Shown here in pieces: positions 32,370 to 38,729 of a stretch of 42,497 nt of DNA. Source of the stretch: a virus; IMG/VR virus record IMGVR_UViG_3300001472_000039, positions 1 to 42,497 of that record; one strand, given 5' to 3'. The translations under genes were made by a program, and so were the position numbers. The notes below the pieces were generated by a model that made no database searches, was not told the DNA's origin, and was given only the letters and a program-made list of their open reading frames with translations. Within the stretch, counting starts at the first letter, position 1. Every line of letters begins with the position of its first letter.

Positions 32370-32800
32370 AAGCCTTTTTCGTAAAATGTAACCCGCCGCG
32401 GAGTACTGCTCAGTCGGCAAAAAGAGTAGGAGTTAAAAAAGATGGAAAGCCATTTTCATTCACTACAGCCAAAGGAAAACAGCAAGAAGCCGACTTTTTG
32501 TCACTGCTTATGCCGTTTGTCCCTGAGAAACCTTGCGAGGGGCCTCTTAGGCTTACGATACATTACAGCTTCCCTTTTCTCTCTAATGAAAAAAAGGAAA
32601 TAAAGATAAGGGGATGGGCATACCATTCGAAGAAACCTGATGCAGATAATTTGTGCAAAATGTTTCTAGACGCTATGGGGAAGCTCCTCTTTTGGAATGA
32701 TGACGCTCAAGTTGTGGTATTAAGGTTTACTAAAAGGCGAGCAGAGTCAGCAGGTATTTATGTTCATTTGGAGGAAATTGATGAAGCGGATGGAAGTTAG
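32366..32800 (+). CDS. rusA: RusA-type Holliday junction resolvase (144 aa)
   Basis: RusA cuts four-way junctions left by recombination. The signature is clear: AYHSKKPDADNLCKMFLDAM followed by LLFWNDDAQVVVL, with the catalytic acidic residues near D92, D94, D102 and D112-D113. The N-terminal part has the family's beta sheet (LRLTIHYSFPF). The gene overlaps the nuclease gene by 4 nt (ATGA), completing a recombination cassette of annealase, exonuclease and resolvase. Confidence 0.93.
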   Translation: MKAFFVKCNPPRSTAQSAKRVGVKKDGKPFSFTTAKGKQQEADFLSLLMPFVPEKPCEGPLRLTIHYSFPFLSNEKKEIKIRGWAYHSKKPDADNLCKMFLDAMGKLLFWNDDAQVVVLRFTKRRAESAGIYVHLEEIDEADGS

Positions 32801-33320
32801 AATTACGGATACGGTTGATGTTCGGTTGGACATGATGGCTGAGATGTTTGGCATGGAAAGGACACAAGTATTATTAGCCGCCTTTGCCCAGTACATGCCA
32901 AACATTCAGCCTAAATCAAAACCTGCAACCACTCGCAAAAGACGCTCTAAGAATGTGGACAGCCTAGGTGAAGGGAATAAGCCAAAGGATAAGAAAGAGG
33001 TAGTGGAATACTTCAAACAGCGTCAGGTGGCTGAGCCTTTAGAGCCAAAAGCTGAGTTATTTTATGACCATTACATGAGTAAAGGGTGGGTGGTAGGAAA
33101 ATCCCCTGTGAAGCACTGGGGTTCATGCCTAACTATTTGGCTTAGAAATAACCCCGAGTGGCGTCCTGTTCCTTCCACGAAAAAGGAAACCGTCTCACTT
33201 AATGAATTTCTAGAATGGGCAGAGGATAAGCGTCCACCTGTTTTCGATAAATACAGAAGCGCCAAGTCAATTAGTGACATAGACCAACTTTACATAGATG
33301 AATTTGCTGACAACCAATAG
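32781..33320 (+). CDS. Phage replication protein, helicase-loader/DnaT-like (179 aa)
   Basis: ATG 32781 is favoured by a GGAGG Shine-Dalgarno 6 nt upstream. Residues 1-40 form a ribbon-helix-helix-like start (MEVRITDTVDVRLDMMAEMF). Residues 95-125 hold the pattern AELFYDHYMSKGWVVGKSPV followed by KHWGSCLTIWLRN. This is the known 'FYDYYxxxGWKVGKxPMKDWKAAVRxW' tail of phage replication initiators and helicase loaders. It sits just before the DnaB gene, consistent with loading DnaB. Confidence 0.75.
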   Translation: MKRMEVRITDTVDVRLDMMAEMFGMERTQVLLAAFAQYMPNIQPKSKPATTRKRRSKNVDSLGEGNKPKDKKEVVEYFKQRQVAEPLEPKAELFYDHYMSKGWVVGKSPVKHWGSCLTIWLRNNPEWRPVPSTKKETVSLNEFLEWAEDKRPPVFDKYRSAKSISDIDQLYIDEFADNQ

Positions 33321-34566
33321 TGATGTAACCTCAGAGCGCGGATTTTTATCCTGCGTCTGCAAAAATGTAAATAATTTTTCGGATGCCCTGGACGCTGGGG
33401 TTAACAAAGATTGGTTTACTGAACCTTTCCATCAGAAATTTTGGGAAGCTATTTTAGCTGTGGAAGAGCCGTCAGACATGATGGACATTGATATAATGCT
33501 GTCGTTTGATGATCAGGAGGACAGAGACAGATCAAAATATATTGCTGAGGCCTGCGAAACTTCTGCTCCTTATAATTCTTTCTTCGAGAAAATTAGGGAA
33601 GATTTTTACAAAAGAAAGCTCCGGCTCGTTGGATTAGGCATCGAGGACGCCTTGCGAGAAAACGAGTCAGCAAAGAGAATCATGGAGAAGGCTGATAAGG
33701 AGCTAACATCCATTGCAGTAGAAAATTCCGATGCAGTCCGTAAAGCCGATGAGGTAATAGACTCTATGTGGGCAGACATTCAAAAAAGGATGGAGTGCGG
33801 TGGAATGAATGGAATACCTTCAGGGTTACATCGAATCGACCAGATGACCAATGGATGGCAACCAGCAGACCTTATCGTTCTAGCAGCTAGAACCTCAGTA
33901 GGAAAAACAGCTTTCGGATGTGAGTTAGCATTAAATGCATTGAAGACTGGGAATAAAGTCCTCTTTTTCAGCCTAGAAATGAAAGCCGAAGCAGTGATGC
34001 AAAGACTAGTTTCAAATCTCTCCGAAGTTCCACTTGGCTATATAGTAGATAAAACAGCCGTCCAAAAGGATGTTGATGCATACAGGCAAGCAATGCACTG
34101 GATGCGCGGTAAAGATTTTTGGATTGATGATCGAGGAATGATTAATTCAGCCCAAGTCAGAGCTAAATCTAGGAAATTTGCGCGAAAAGGCTTAGATATG
34201 ATCGTTGTCGATTATGCCCAAAAGATGTCTGCTTTAGACCCACGGATTCCAAGGGAGCAACAAGTAGCAGAAATCGCAGGGTCCATGAAGAATTTGGCGA
34301 TGGAATTAAATATTCCAGTCATCCTTCTCAGTCAGCTAAACCGAGGGGCAGATGAATTAAACAGAAAGCCTCGTCTTTCCGATATGAGGGAGTCAGGTGC
34401 ATTGGAACAAGATGCCGACTTATGCGCCCTTCTATGGAGAAAGAACGATGATCCTGACGAAACAATAATTTCAATAAGTAAGCAACGAAACGGACGATGT
34501 GGTGACGTGGAAGTTTGCTTCAAACCAAAGATACAAAAATTCACACCACGCCCAGTATTATCATGA
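33298..34566 (+). CDS. dnaB: Replicative DNA helicase, DnaB family (422 aa)
   Basis: A hexameric RecA-fold helicase that unwinds phage DNA. The N-terminal domain (1-110) is followed by a linker and the RecA core at about 165-415: Walker A ARTSVGKTA (197-205), the FFSLEMKAE motif, Walker B DMIVVDYAQKM (300-310), the LLSQLNRGAD motif and KQRNGRCGD near the C-terminus with the arginine finger. Length is a little shorter than bacterial DnaB. It overlaps the loader-like gene by 23 nt and the SSB gene by ATGA. No primase domain is fused, so host primase is probably used. Confidence 0.95.
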   Translation: MNLLTTNSDVTSERGFLSCVCKNVNNFSDALDAGVNKDWFTEPFHQKFWEAILAVEEPSDMMDIDIMLSFDDQEDRDRSKYIAEACETSAPYNSFFEKIREDFYKRKLRLVGLGIEDALRENESAKRIMEKADKELTSIAVENSDAVRKADEVIDSMWADIQKRMECGGMNGIPSGLHRIDQMTNGWQPADLIVLAARTSVGKTAFGCELALNALKTGNKVLFFSLEMKAEAVMQRLVSNLSEVPLGYIVDKTAVQKDVDAYRQAMHWMRGKDFWIDDRGMINSAQVRAKSRKFARKGLDMIVVDYAQKMSALDPRIPREQQVAEIAGSMKNLAMELNIPVILLSQLNRGADELNRKPRLSDMRESGALEQDADLCALLWRKNDDPDETIISISKQRNGRCGDVEVCFKPKIQKFTPRPVLS

Positions 34567-34994
34567 AAGCAGATTCAAATTGGTTAGGACGCCTCACGGC
34601 TGATCCTGAAACAAAAACGATAGGTGAGACTACTCTCACGACATTTAGCTTAGCAGTTAATCTCCCAGGGAAAGGTGGTGAGAAAATTGCTCACTTCTTT
34701 GACTTTGAAGCTTGGCGCGGAGCAGGAGAATACATTTCCAAGTTTGCAAAAAAAGGAGATGCTGTTTTCCTCGACGCACAAGTTCGCAATAGCCATTACG
34801 AGGACAAGAACGGAAAAACCCAGAAAAAGATTAAGTTCATTGTCATTCCGATGACTTTCGGTTTTCAATCTGGCAGCACCTCTAAAGGTGAGATCAGTTC
34901 CGAAGGAACTGATCAGCGTTCTGAACCCAAAGCTCGTAAGCCTCAGACTGCCGATAAGGTAGAGGATCCTGCTGGCGACGATGTACCTTGGTAA
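34563..34994 (+). CDS. ssb: Single-stranded DNA-binding protein (143 aa)
   Basis: An OB-fold SSB: NWLGRLTADPETKTIGETTL with TTFSLAVN, then IAHFFDFEAWRGAGEYISKF, AKKGDAVFLDAQVRNSHYED and IKFIVIPMTFGF. The C-terminus ends GDDVPW, the acidic tip that in SSBs recruits partner proteins. It overlaps the helicase gene by ATGA and the next gene by TAATG. It protects phage single strands in replication and recombination. Confidence 0.95.
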   Translation: MKADSNWLGRLTADPETKTIGETTLTTFSLAVNLPGKGGEKIAHFFDFEAWRGAGEYISKFAKKGDAVFLDAQVRNSHYEDKNGKTQKKIKFIVIPMTFGFQSGSTSKGEISSEGTDQRSEPKARKPQTADKVEDPAGDDVPW

Positions 34995-35188
34995 TGGCAA
35001 CTAAGTTACTGAAGAACATTTGCAGGGAGACGTCCGTTGATGACGGAAACGGGCGTCTCCTGATTGTCACATTAAACTCTGAAACTAATGAGATTGAATT
35101 TAAGCCGAAGGGTCGAACTGCGAAAGCCAAGGTTACAATGCCGATGTCAAAAGTTTACCAACTGATAAAAAACGCACAAACTATATGA
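34994..35188 (+). CDS. Small phage protein of unknown function (64 aa)
   Basis: The ATG at 34994 overlaps the SSB stop (TAATG). The product has two short beta strands (GNGRLLIVTLNSETNEIEFK) and a basic loop (PKGRTAKAKVTM), with a helical end. The beta-beta-basic layout suggests a nucleic-acid-binding fold, but no family was recognised. It is coupled to the next gene by ATGA, so it belongs to the early operon. Confidence 0.6.
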   Translation: MATKLLKNICRETSVDDGNGRLLIVTLNSETNEIEFKPKGRTAKAKVTMPMSKVYQLIKNAQTI

Positions 35189-35421
35189 GCGAAGAAAAAA
35201 AAGAAGAAGTAGCTAATCCTGAAGAGGATGAAGCTAAAGCAAAATGGGAAGCAATGAGCGCTGAAGAAAAGATCAACGTAGTTGCCAATAACGCAATGTC
35301 TCGCCAAGAGGGCATACAACGAATGGAGCAAATACTGGAAAGGGTAGAGACTATAGCTCTCCGCCTCGAGAATCTTGAGCTTAAGCAAAAGCTTCAGGCT
35401 CAAGGTGGTGAGTCGGAATAA
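35185..35421 (+). CDS. Small acidic coiled-coil protein (78 aa)
   Basis: The N-terminus is very acidic and Lys-rich (EEKKEEVANPEEDEAKAKWE). The middle and C-terminal parts form a clear helix with heptad-spaced Leu/Ile (RMEQILERVETIALRLENLE). ATGA overlap with the previous gene supports the start. It could mediate protein-protein contacts in the early complex. Function unknown. Confidence 0.6.
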   Translation: MSEEKKEEVANPEEDEAKAKWEAMSAEEKINVVANNAMSRQEGIQRMEQILERVETIALRLENLELKQKLQAQGGESE

Positions 35422-35704
35422 TTCTAACTCCGATCCCAGCCAGCAAGCCTTCAACAGATTGTTGAAAGACGATAGGAAAGAATATTCACTTGAGCATGGG
35501 GGAGGAGACGATTTTCTCCTCTCCCAGCTTGATTACAACCCTTGGAAAGATGAGATGGCTAGCTTAAAAATTGCAGTTGAGGAAGGGTTTGAGAGATTCT
35601 GGAGAAAAGATCAAGTGTGTGGGTTCACAGAAGACGGAAAACGGATAGGCACTGGCATTCCTAGAGAAAGACCAAATGTATGGAAGCATGAATATTCCCT
35701 GTGA
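35408..35704 (+). CDS. Small phage protein (about 98 aa, start uncertain)
   Basis: No ATG is available early; a GTG at 35408 (or 35405) is the most likely start, because a TTG at 35375 would lengthen the overlap. The segment DDFLLSQLDYNPWKDEMASL with a helix and VEEGFERFWRKDQVCGFTED is compact and mixed. The next gene begins at GTG 35701, overlapping this stop. No family recognised. Confidence 0.5.
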   Translation: MSRNNSNSDPSQQAFNRLLKDDRKEYSLEHGGGDDFLLSQLDYNPWKDEMASLKIAVEEGFERFWRKDQVCGFTEDGKRIGTGIPRERPNVWKHEYSL

Positions 35705-35943
35705 AGAAATTCGAGATTCAATACCTAGAGGCAAAAAGATTTTTGCTAACTAGTTTATCGAATCCTGAGAATGTCCACCTTGTCGATTTAGACGAGTATG
35801 ACGGCTATGGGGAATGCTCATGTGAATACTTTACCTTTAAGATGGGGCCACAATTAAAAAAAGGAAAAAAACCATTAAAACAATGCAGACACTTACGTAC
35901 AGTGAAGACATTAATTCGCCAGAATTTGCCTTCCCAAGATTGA
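35701..35943 (+). CDS. SWIM-like zinc-binding protein (80 aa)
   Basis: GTG start at 35701, coupled to the previous stop. C39-S-C41 and C62-R-H64 form a CxC...CxH arrangement in YGECSCEYFTFKM and PLKQCRHLRTVK. This is the SWIM zinc finger, a DNA- or protein-binding fold seen in bacterial and phage proteins. Residues 1-38 are helical. The small size makes it a possible accessory to recombination or replication. Zinc binding is inferred from the motif. Confidence 0.7.
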   Translation: MKKFEIQYLEAKRFLLTSLSNPENVHLVDLDEYDGYGECSCEYFTFKMGPQLKKGKKPLKQCRHLRTVKTLIRQNLPSQD

Positions 35944-36416
35944 TTGGGCTTACAGCACCTAAGGGCATGGGCAAGACCACCTTTGCCCAACAAATTGGGG
36001 GAGAAATTCTAAGTTTAGCAACGCCAATCAAGCAGATGCTTGAACTCATAGTTCCTAGAATTTACATCTACGAGGAAAAGGAAAAGCAGATACCTGGGTT
36101 TCCTGATGGAATTACATCGAGAGTATTAATGCAACGACTTGGGACTGAGTTTGGAAGGGAGTGTCACCCATTAATTTGGGTTAACATTGCCAAGGTTGAA
36201 GCAAACAGAAGGCTCAAGGCTTACGAAGCTACTGGACTAGTAGACGCACGAGTAATCATTGATGATATTCGATTCAAGAATGAAGCAGAAATGATCCATG
36301 AGCTAGGTGGAGAGGTTTGGAAGTTAAAACGAAAAGGTTATTCAACCAAGGAGGACAATCATTGTTCCGAGGATGGACTGCCGGAAGAGCATATAGATAA
36401 GGAGATTATAATATGA
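35883..36416 (+). CDS. Deoxynucleotide monophosphate kinase-like P-loop protein (177 aa)
   Basis: Residues 20-34 hold a Walker A loop (LIGLTAPKGMGKTTFA, GxxxxGKT). Residues about 122-137 (ARVIIDDIRFKNEAEMI) match the DxRFxNEAE motif of phage dNMP kinases of the T4 gene 1 family. The intervening part (VLMQRLGTEFGRE) is also typical. It would phosphorylate deoxynucleotide monophosphates to feed phage DNA synthesis. It overlaps the SWIM gene by about 60 nt, and ATGA couples it to the next gene. The first 16 residues are less conserved, so the start could lie slightly downstream. Confidence 0.8.
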   Translation: MQTLTYSEDINSPEFAFPRLIGLTAPKGMGKTTFAQQIGGEILSLATPIKQMLELIVPRIYIYEEKEKQIPGFPDGITSRVLMQRLGTEFGRECHPLIWVNIAKVEANRRLKAYEATGLVDARVIIDDIRFKNEAEMIHELGGEVWKLKRKGYSTKEDNHCSEDGLPEEHIDKEIII

Positions 36417-36622
36417 TCACGATAAAGTACAGGAAAGGTTTAGGGCCGAATAGAGGAGCTTGGGAGTTGATAAGCGAGTGGGGTGTTACTAAAGCCTTCT
36501 TCCAGACTAAGGCTGAGGCGAGGGAATACTTAATGGAGTTAGGTGGCATCCCAATAGTTAAAATAGATATATCAGAACTAAATGAAGCGTGGAGTATAAA
36601 GCGATTCCCAGAAAGTATATAG
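36413..36622 (+). CDS. Small phage protein (69 aa)
   Basis: ATGA overlap with the kinase-like gene supports the start. The layout is beta (ITIKYRKGLGPNRGAWELI), helix (TKAEAREYLMELGG), beta (IPIVKIDISE), a common fold for small phage proteins. No motif or catalytic residue was recognised. Likely an early accessory gene. Confidence 0.6.
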   Translation: MITIKYRKGLGPNRGAWELISEWGVTKAFFQTKAEAREYLMELGGIPIVKIDISELNEAWSIKRFPESI

Positions 36623-36635
36623 AAAAAAATAAAAT

Positions 36636-36719
36636 ATGAATGAAGTAACAAAAGATTGGATGTTTATTTTGTTATGCCTAGGCTTGGTTATGGCAGCTAG
36701 TTATTTACTTGCAAGCTGA
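36636..36719 (+). CDS. 27-aa membrane peptide, tentative
   Basis: A short ORF with one hydrophobic helix (WMFILLCLGLVMAASYLLA). Its stop overlaps the next ATG by one base (TGATG), which supports it. No Shine-Dalgarno. It could be a membrane microprotein or chance. Confidence 0.35.
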   Translation: MNEVTKDWMFILLCLGLVMAASYLLAS

Positions 36720-36898
36720 TGGCACGGTACAAATCCACAGATTTTTGCGAGGGTCAAAAACTCCCCAGGACCAGTCAGCTAAGTATTAGCATGACGAAGG
36801 ATCAAAAGAAGGAGTTAATTAATTATGCCCACAGGAAAAGGAAAAGTGTTTCGCGGTTCATGAGGGACTTGCTTAAGAAAAATGGCGTTATTGGTTGA
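36719..36898 (+). CDS. Ribbon-helix-helix regulator-like protein (59 aa)
   Basis: The product ends with the classic ribbon-helix-helix arrangement: a strand LSISMTKDQKKELIN, then a helix and turn (YAHRKRKSVSRFMRDLLKKN). This matches CopG/Arc-type repressors. It is coupled on both sides (TGATG), directly before the nuclease-fold gene. A role as an early transcription regulator or antitoxin is possible. DNA binding is expected from the family; the target is unknown. Confidence 0.65.
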   Translation: MARYKSTDFCEGQKLPRTSQLSISMTKDQKKELINYAHRKRKSVSRFMRDLLKKNGVIG

Positions 36899-37404
36899 TG
36901 AATGGTCAAATCAAGGTAAATCTCAGTAGGGAGGAGTGCGAAGTCGTGAGATACCTTGGTGATGCTAGACGAAGGCAGAACCGCTCCAAGGGTGTTACAG
37001 ACAAGCTGGTAGCTAAAGAAGACCCTCTCCAGAGGGATATTGAAGGCATTGGTGCAGAATTTGCATTTGCAAAGATATATAATCTTTACCCACCCATGGA
37101 TGTTCATCCGAGGAGCGGCTCTGCCGACTTCGTAATTAAAGGTAAAACAATAGATGTTAAGCAATCTGACTATGACAATGCTCGTTTAATTGTACCTCCA
37201 TATAAAATGGAAGATAAGAAAGTATGTGACTCCTATGTCTTAGCTACTGGCAAACTACCATATTATATCTTTCGTGGGTTTGCTAAAAAAGAAGACATTT
37301 GTAACCCAAAAAACTTGCTAACATTAAGGTCTTTGGTTTATGCTTTAACTATCAAAGAGTTAAAACCAATGCCCAATCATGAACGTAGCAACTTATGCAG
37401 TTGA
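36898..37404 (+). CDS. PD-(D/E)XK-like nuclease-fold protein (168 aa)
   Basis: Residues 50-95 have the restriction-nuclease order: an early Glu in GIGAEFAFAKIYNLYP, then SGSADFVIKGKTIDVKQSDY (D...DVK) and a strand NARLIVPPYK. This is the pattern of small phage proteins with the restriction-endonuclease fold. It could trim DNA, cut host DNA, or be inactive. It is coupled to the ribbon-helix-helix gene, and its C-terminus overlaps the next gene by 26 nt. Catalysis is inferred from motif order only. Confidence 0.6.
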   Translation: MNGQIKVNLSREECEVVRYLGDARRRQNRSKGVTDKLVAKEDPLQRDIEGIGAEFAFAKIYNLYPPMDVHPRSGSADFVIKGKTIDVKQSDYDNARLIVPPYKMEDKKVCDSYVLATGKLPYYIFRGFAKKEDICNPKNLLTLRSLVYALTIKELKPMPNHERSNLCS

Positions 37405-37567
37405 TGCGCCAGGGGAAACTATACAGGAGCGAGTTGTTGCTCTTGCGAATTACCTTCGCTTAATCACGGACATCGAAACCGATGCTCGTAGAAAAGCAAA
37501 GGAGATTCGTGAGGAACTGGTTAAATTAAAACCAGAGTTTAATAACTGTGAAGACGATGAATTATGA
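37379..37567 (+). CDS. Small helical phage protein (62 aa)
   Basis: The N-terminal part (PGETIQERVVALANYLRLIT) and the rest (DIETDARRKAKEIREELVKL) are helical and charged. It overlaps the nuclease-like gene by 26 nt and is the last clear gene of the plus-strand early group, just before the convergent HNH gene. Function unknown; it could be a small coiled-coil regulator. Confidence 0.55.
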   Translation: MNVATYAVDAPGETIQERVVALANYLRLITDIETDARRKAKEIREELVKLKPEFNNCEDDEL

Positions 37568-37628
37568 CTTAATGGTTATCACCGTCTTAACTCTTACTAT
37601 TTGTTTCTACCTTGTCGCTAGGCTCTAG
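37557..37628 (+). CDS. 23-aa membrane peptide, tentative
   Basis: A short frame overlapping the end of the 62-residue gene encodes one hydrophobic helix (VITVLTLTICFYLVARL). It overlaps the convergent HNH gene's end by about 40 nt. No Shine-Dalgarno. Membrane peptide or chance. Confidence 0.25.
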   Translation: MNYDLMVITVLTLTICFYLVARL

Positions 37629-37901
37629 CAGAAAACCTTTTTCTCTAGCCCAAATCGGATTCCTGTGAATCCGGTCGTGGCAACTTCGGCACGTAGAAAG
37701 CCAACTCTCCACATCCAGATAATACTTACCTCTTCCCTTTCGGTGATGTATGTCTGTACTTTTTGATTTTGCACAGACCTCGCAGTACGGCAATTCCTGT
37801 AGGAAGTTCTTTCGCAGTCTCGAGTATTCTTTTGATTCCTGCTGTCTCTTCTTCGACACTCTTTTCATAGGAGTCTTTCTTTTTAGAGGAGTTCTTTTCA
37901 T
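37587..37901 (-). CDS. HNH endonuclease (104 aa)
   Basis: The zinc-bound HNH fold is clear: C40xxC43 in YCEVCAKSKSTDIHHRKG with the catalytic H52-H53, then CRSCHDRIHRNPIWAREKGF with C71xxC74-H75 and H79. Residues 1-35 are highly basic (KRTPLKRKTPMKRVSKKRQQ), suited to DNA binding. Its minus-strand location, far from the terminase, differs from phages where HNH helps packaging. It may nick or cut phage or host DNA. The ATGA overlap with the next upstream gene supports the start. Confidence 0.9.
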   Translation of the reverse strand: MKRTPLKRKTPMKRVSKKRQQESKEYSRLRKNFLQELPYCEVCAKSKSTDIHHRKGRGKYYLDVESWLSTCRSCHDRIHRNPIWAREKGFLLEPSDKVETNSKS

Positions 37902-38095
37902 TCTTCTTCAATATAGTGTAAATCTAATACGCTAATTATTTGTGGCATGACTGCTAAAGCATGCTCAACGCTGATTTCGTAAAAATACCAAAAAGTTCTC
38001 CAGTCAAAGGTTTCAGCGTTTACCTTTGCCTCGATGTACGTTTCTTCCGAGTCCCAGATGAATGTATGGACTCTTCCTTTAGCCACTTGTTCCAT
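37898..38095 (-). CDS. Small protein, possible frameshifted half of a larger gene (65 aa)
   Basis: It overlaps the HNH gene by ATGA. The product (RVHTFIWDSEETYIEAKVNA, FDWRTFWYFYEISVEHALAV) reads as the second half of a compact beta-helix fold. The first half may be encoded in the -1-shifted frame of the upstream 89-residue ORF, which overlaps it by 76 nt. The pair may be two genes or one gene split by a frameshift. Confidence 0.5.
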   Translation of the reverse strand: MEQVAKGRVHTFIWDSEETYIEAKVNAETFDWRTFWYFYEISVEHALAVMPQIISVLDLHYIEEE

Positions 38096-38289
38096 TGCCC
38101 TAATAATACTAGAGCGTCACCCTGGTTGTCGGCCTTTCTTGAAAAATCTGGTAATTTGCCAGTCTTACTTAATTTTAATCCGATATTTTGATAACCCATT
38201 ATCTCAGAGAAGTACTTTACTGCCACCCCGTCCCCCTCAGGAACTGCTCTGAACTCACGGATGTAACTAGGGGCTTTAACTCCTCGCAC
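38020..38289 (-). CDS. Small protein, possible first half of a frameshifted gene (89 aa)
   Basis: The frame gives SYIREFRAVPEGDGVAVKYF, then GLKLSKTGKLPDFSRKADNQ and GDALVLLGQWNKWLKEES, and ends with a basic, low-complexity tail (SSGTRKKRTSRQR). That tail looks unlike the rest and reads like an out-of-frame extension. A -1 shift near GALVLL would continue naturally into the downstream ORF (RAMEQVAKGRVHTFIW). It overlaps the next upstream gene by 14 nt. Function unknown. Confidence 0.45.
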   Translation of the reverse strand: MRGVKAPSYIREFRAVPEGDGVAVKYFSEIMGYQNIGLKLSKTGKLPDFSRKADNQGDALVLLGQWNKWLKEESIHSSGTRKKRTSRQR

Positions 38290-38470
38290 GAGCCATAGCC
38301 TCCCTTACTGCTTCTTCTAAGGTATTAAAACCTCCTGATGCGTTATTCCATTTATCTTCCGAGAATTGGATTTCTTCTTCCTCTACGAATACGCTTAATC
38401 CTTTTGAGCTTATCCGAAGCTCCCCATCCGAATGGTCTTCCATAATAGTTTCTTCCCCAGCATTTGTCAT
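38276..38470 (-). CDS. Small acidic protein, overlapping gene (64 aa)
   Basis: The acidic start (GEETIMEDHSDGELRISSKG) and a helical end (NTLEEAVREAMARARS) make a plausible small protein. The ATG lies inside the Cys-rich gene, with an overlap of 119 nt in a different frame, unusual here. A later start (ATG at 38443) would shorten it. No function recognised. Confidence 0.45.
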   Translation of the reverse strand: MTNAGEETIMEDHSDGELRISSKGLSVFVEEEEIQFSEDKWNNASGGFNTLEEAVREAMARARS

Positions 38471-38729
38471 AAATTATATTACTAAAAGGTACATAGCACC
38501 CACATCCCCTACCCGATCCGTTAAATGGTCGGCATCTTTTTAATTCTGCATCATATATCGGGCATTTAAGGCATATCTTGAACCTTCTCTTCCATTCATT
38601 GATGTCTTCGGCTGATTTGAATGATATATAGGGCAAAACCTTGGATATACCTAAAAATATACGATAAGTAGCCAGTAGGCTTGGGTTTTCTATACGAAAC
38701 ACCCTAATAAACTCTTTTATGCGCTTCAT
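38352..38729 (-). CDS. Cys-rich zinc-binding-like phage protein (125 aa)
   Basis: Residues 50-92 hold KICLKCPIYDAELKRCRPF, then GSGRGCGCYVPFSNIIYDKC W. Six Cys (53, 56, 66, 76, 78, 90) in the order CxxC...C...CxC...C fit a known phage/prophage family with a probable metal-binding core. The first 45 residues are hydrophobic and aromatic. The C-terminus is basic and may be an overlap tail. It starts within the stop of the 687-residue gene (4-nt overlap), so it is co-transcribed. Its role is not known. Confidence 0.65.
   Translation of the reverse strand: MKRIKEFIRVFRIENPSLLATYRIFLGISKVLPYISFKSAEDINEWKRRFKICLKCPIYDAELKRCRPFNGSGRGCGCYVPFSNIIYDKCWGRNYYGRPFGWGASDKLKRIKRIRRGRRNPILGR

Noticed and set aside
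38090-38115. Programmed -1 slippery site between the two overlapping ORFs
   Set aside because: The sequence around the junction (GTA TTA TTA GGG) does not form a standard X XXY YYZ heptamer, and no downstream stem was obvious.
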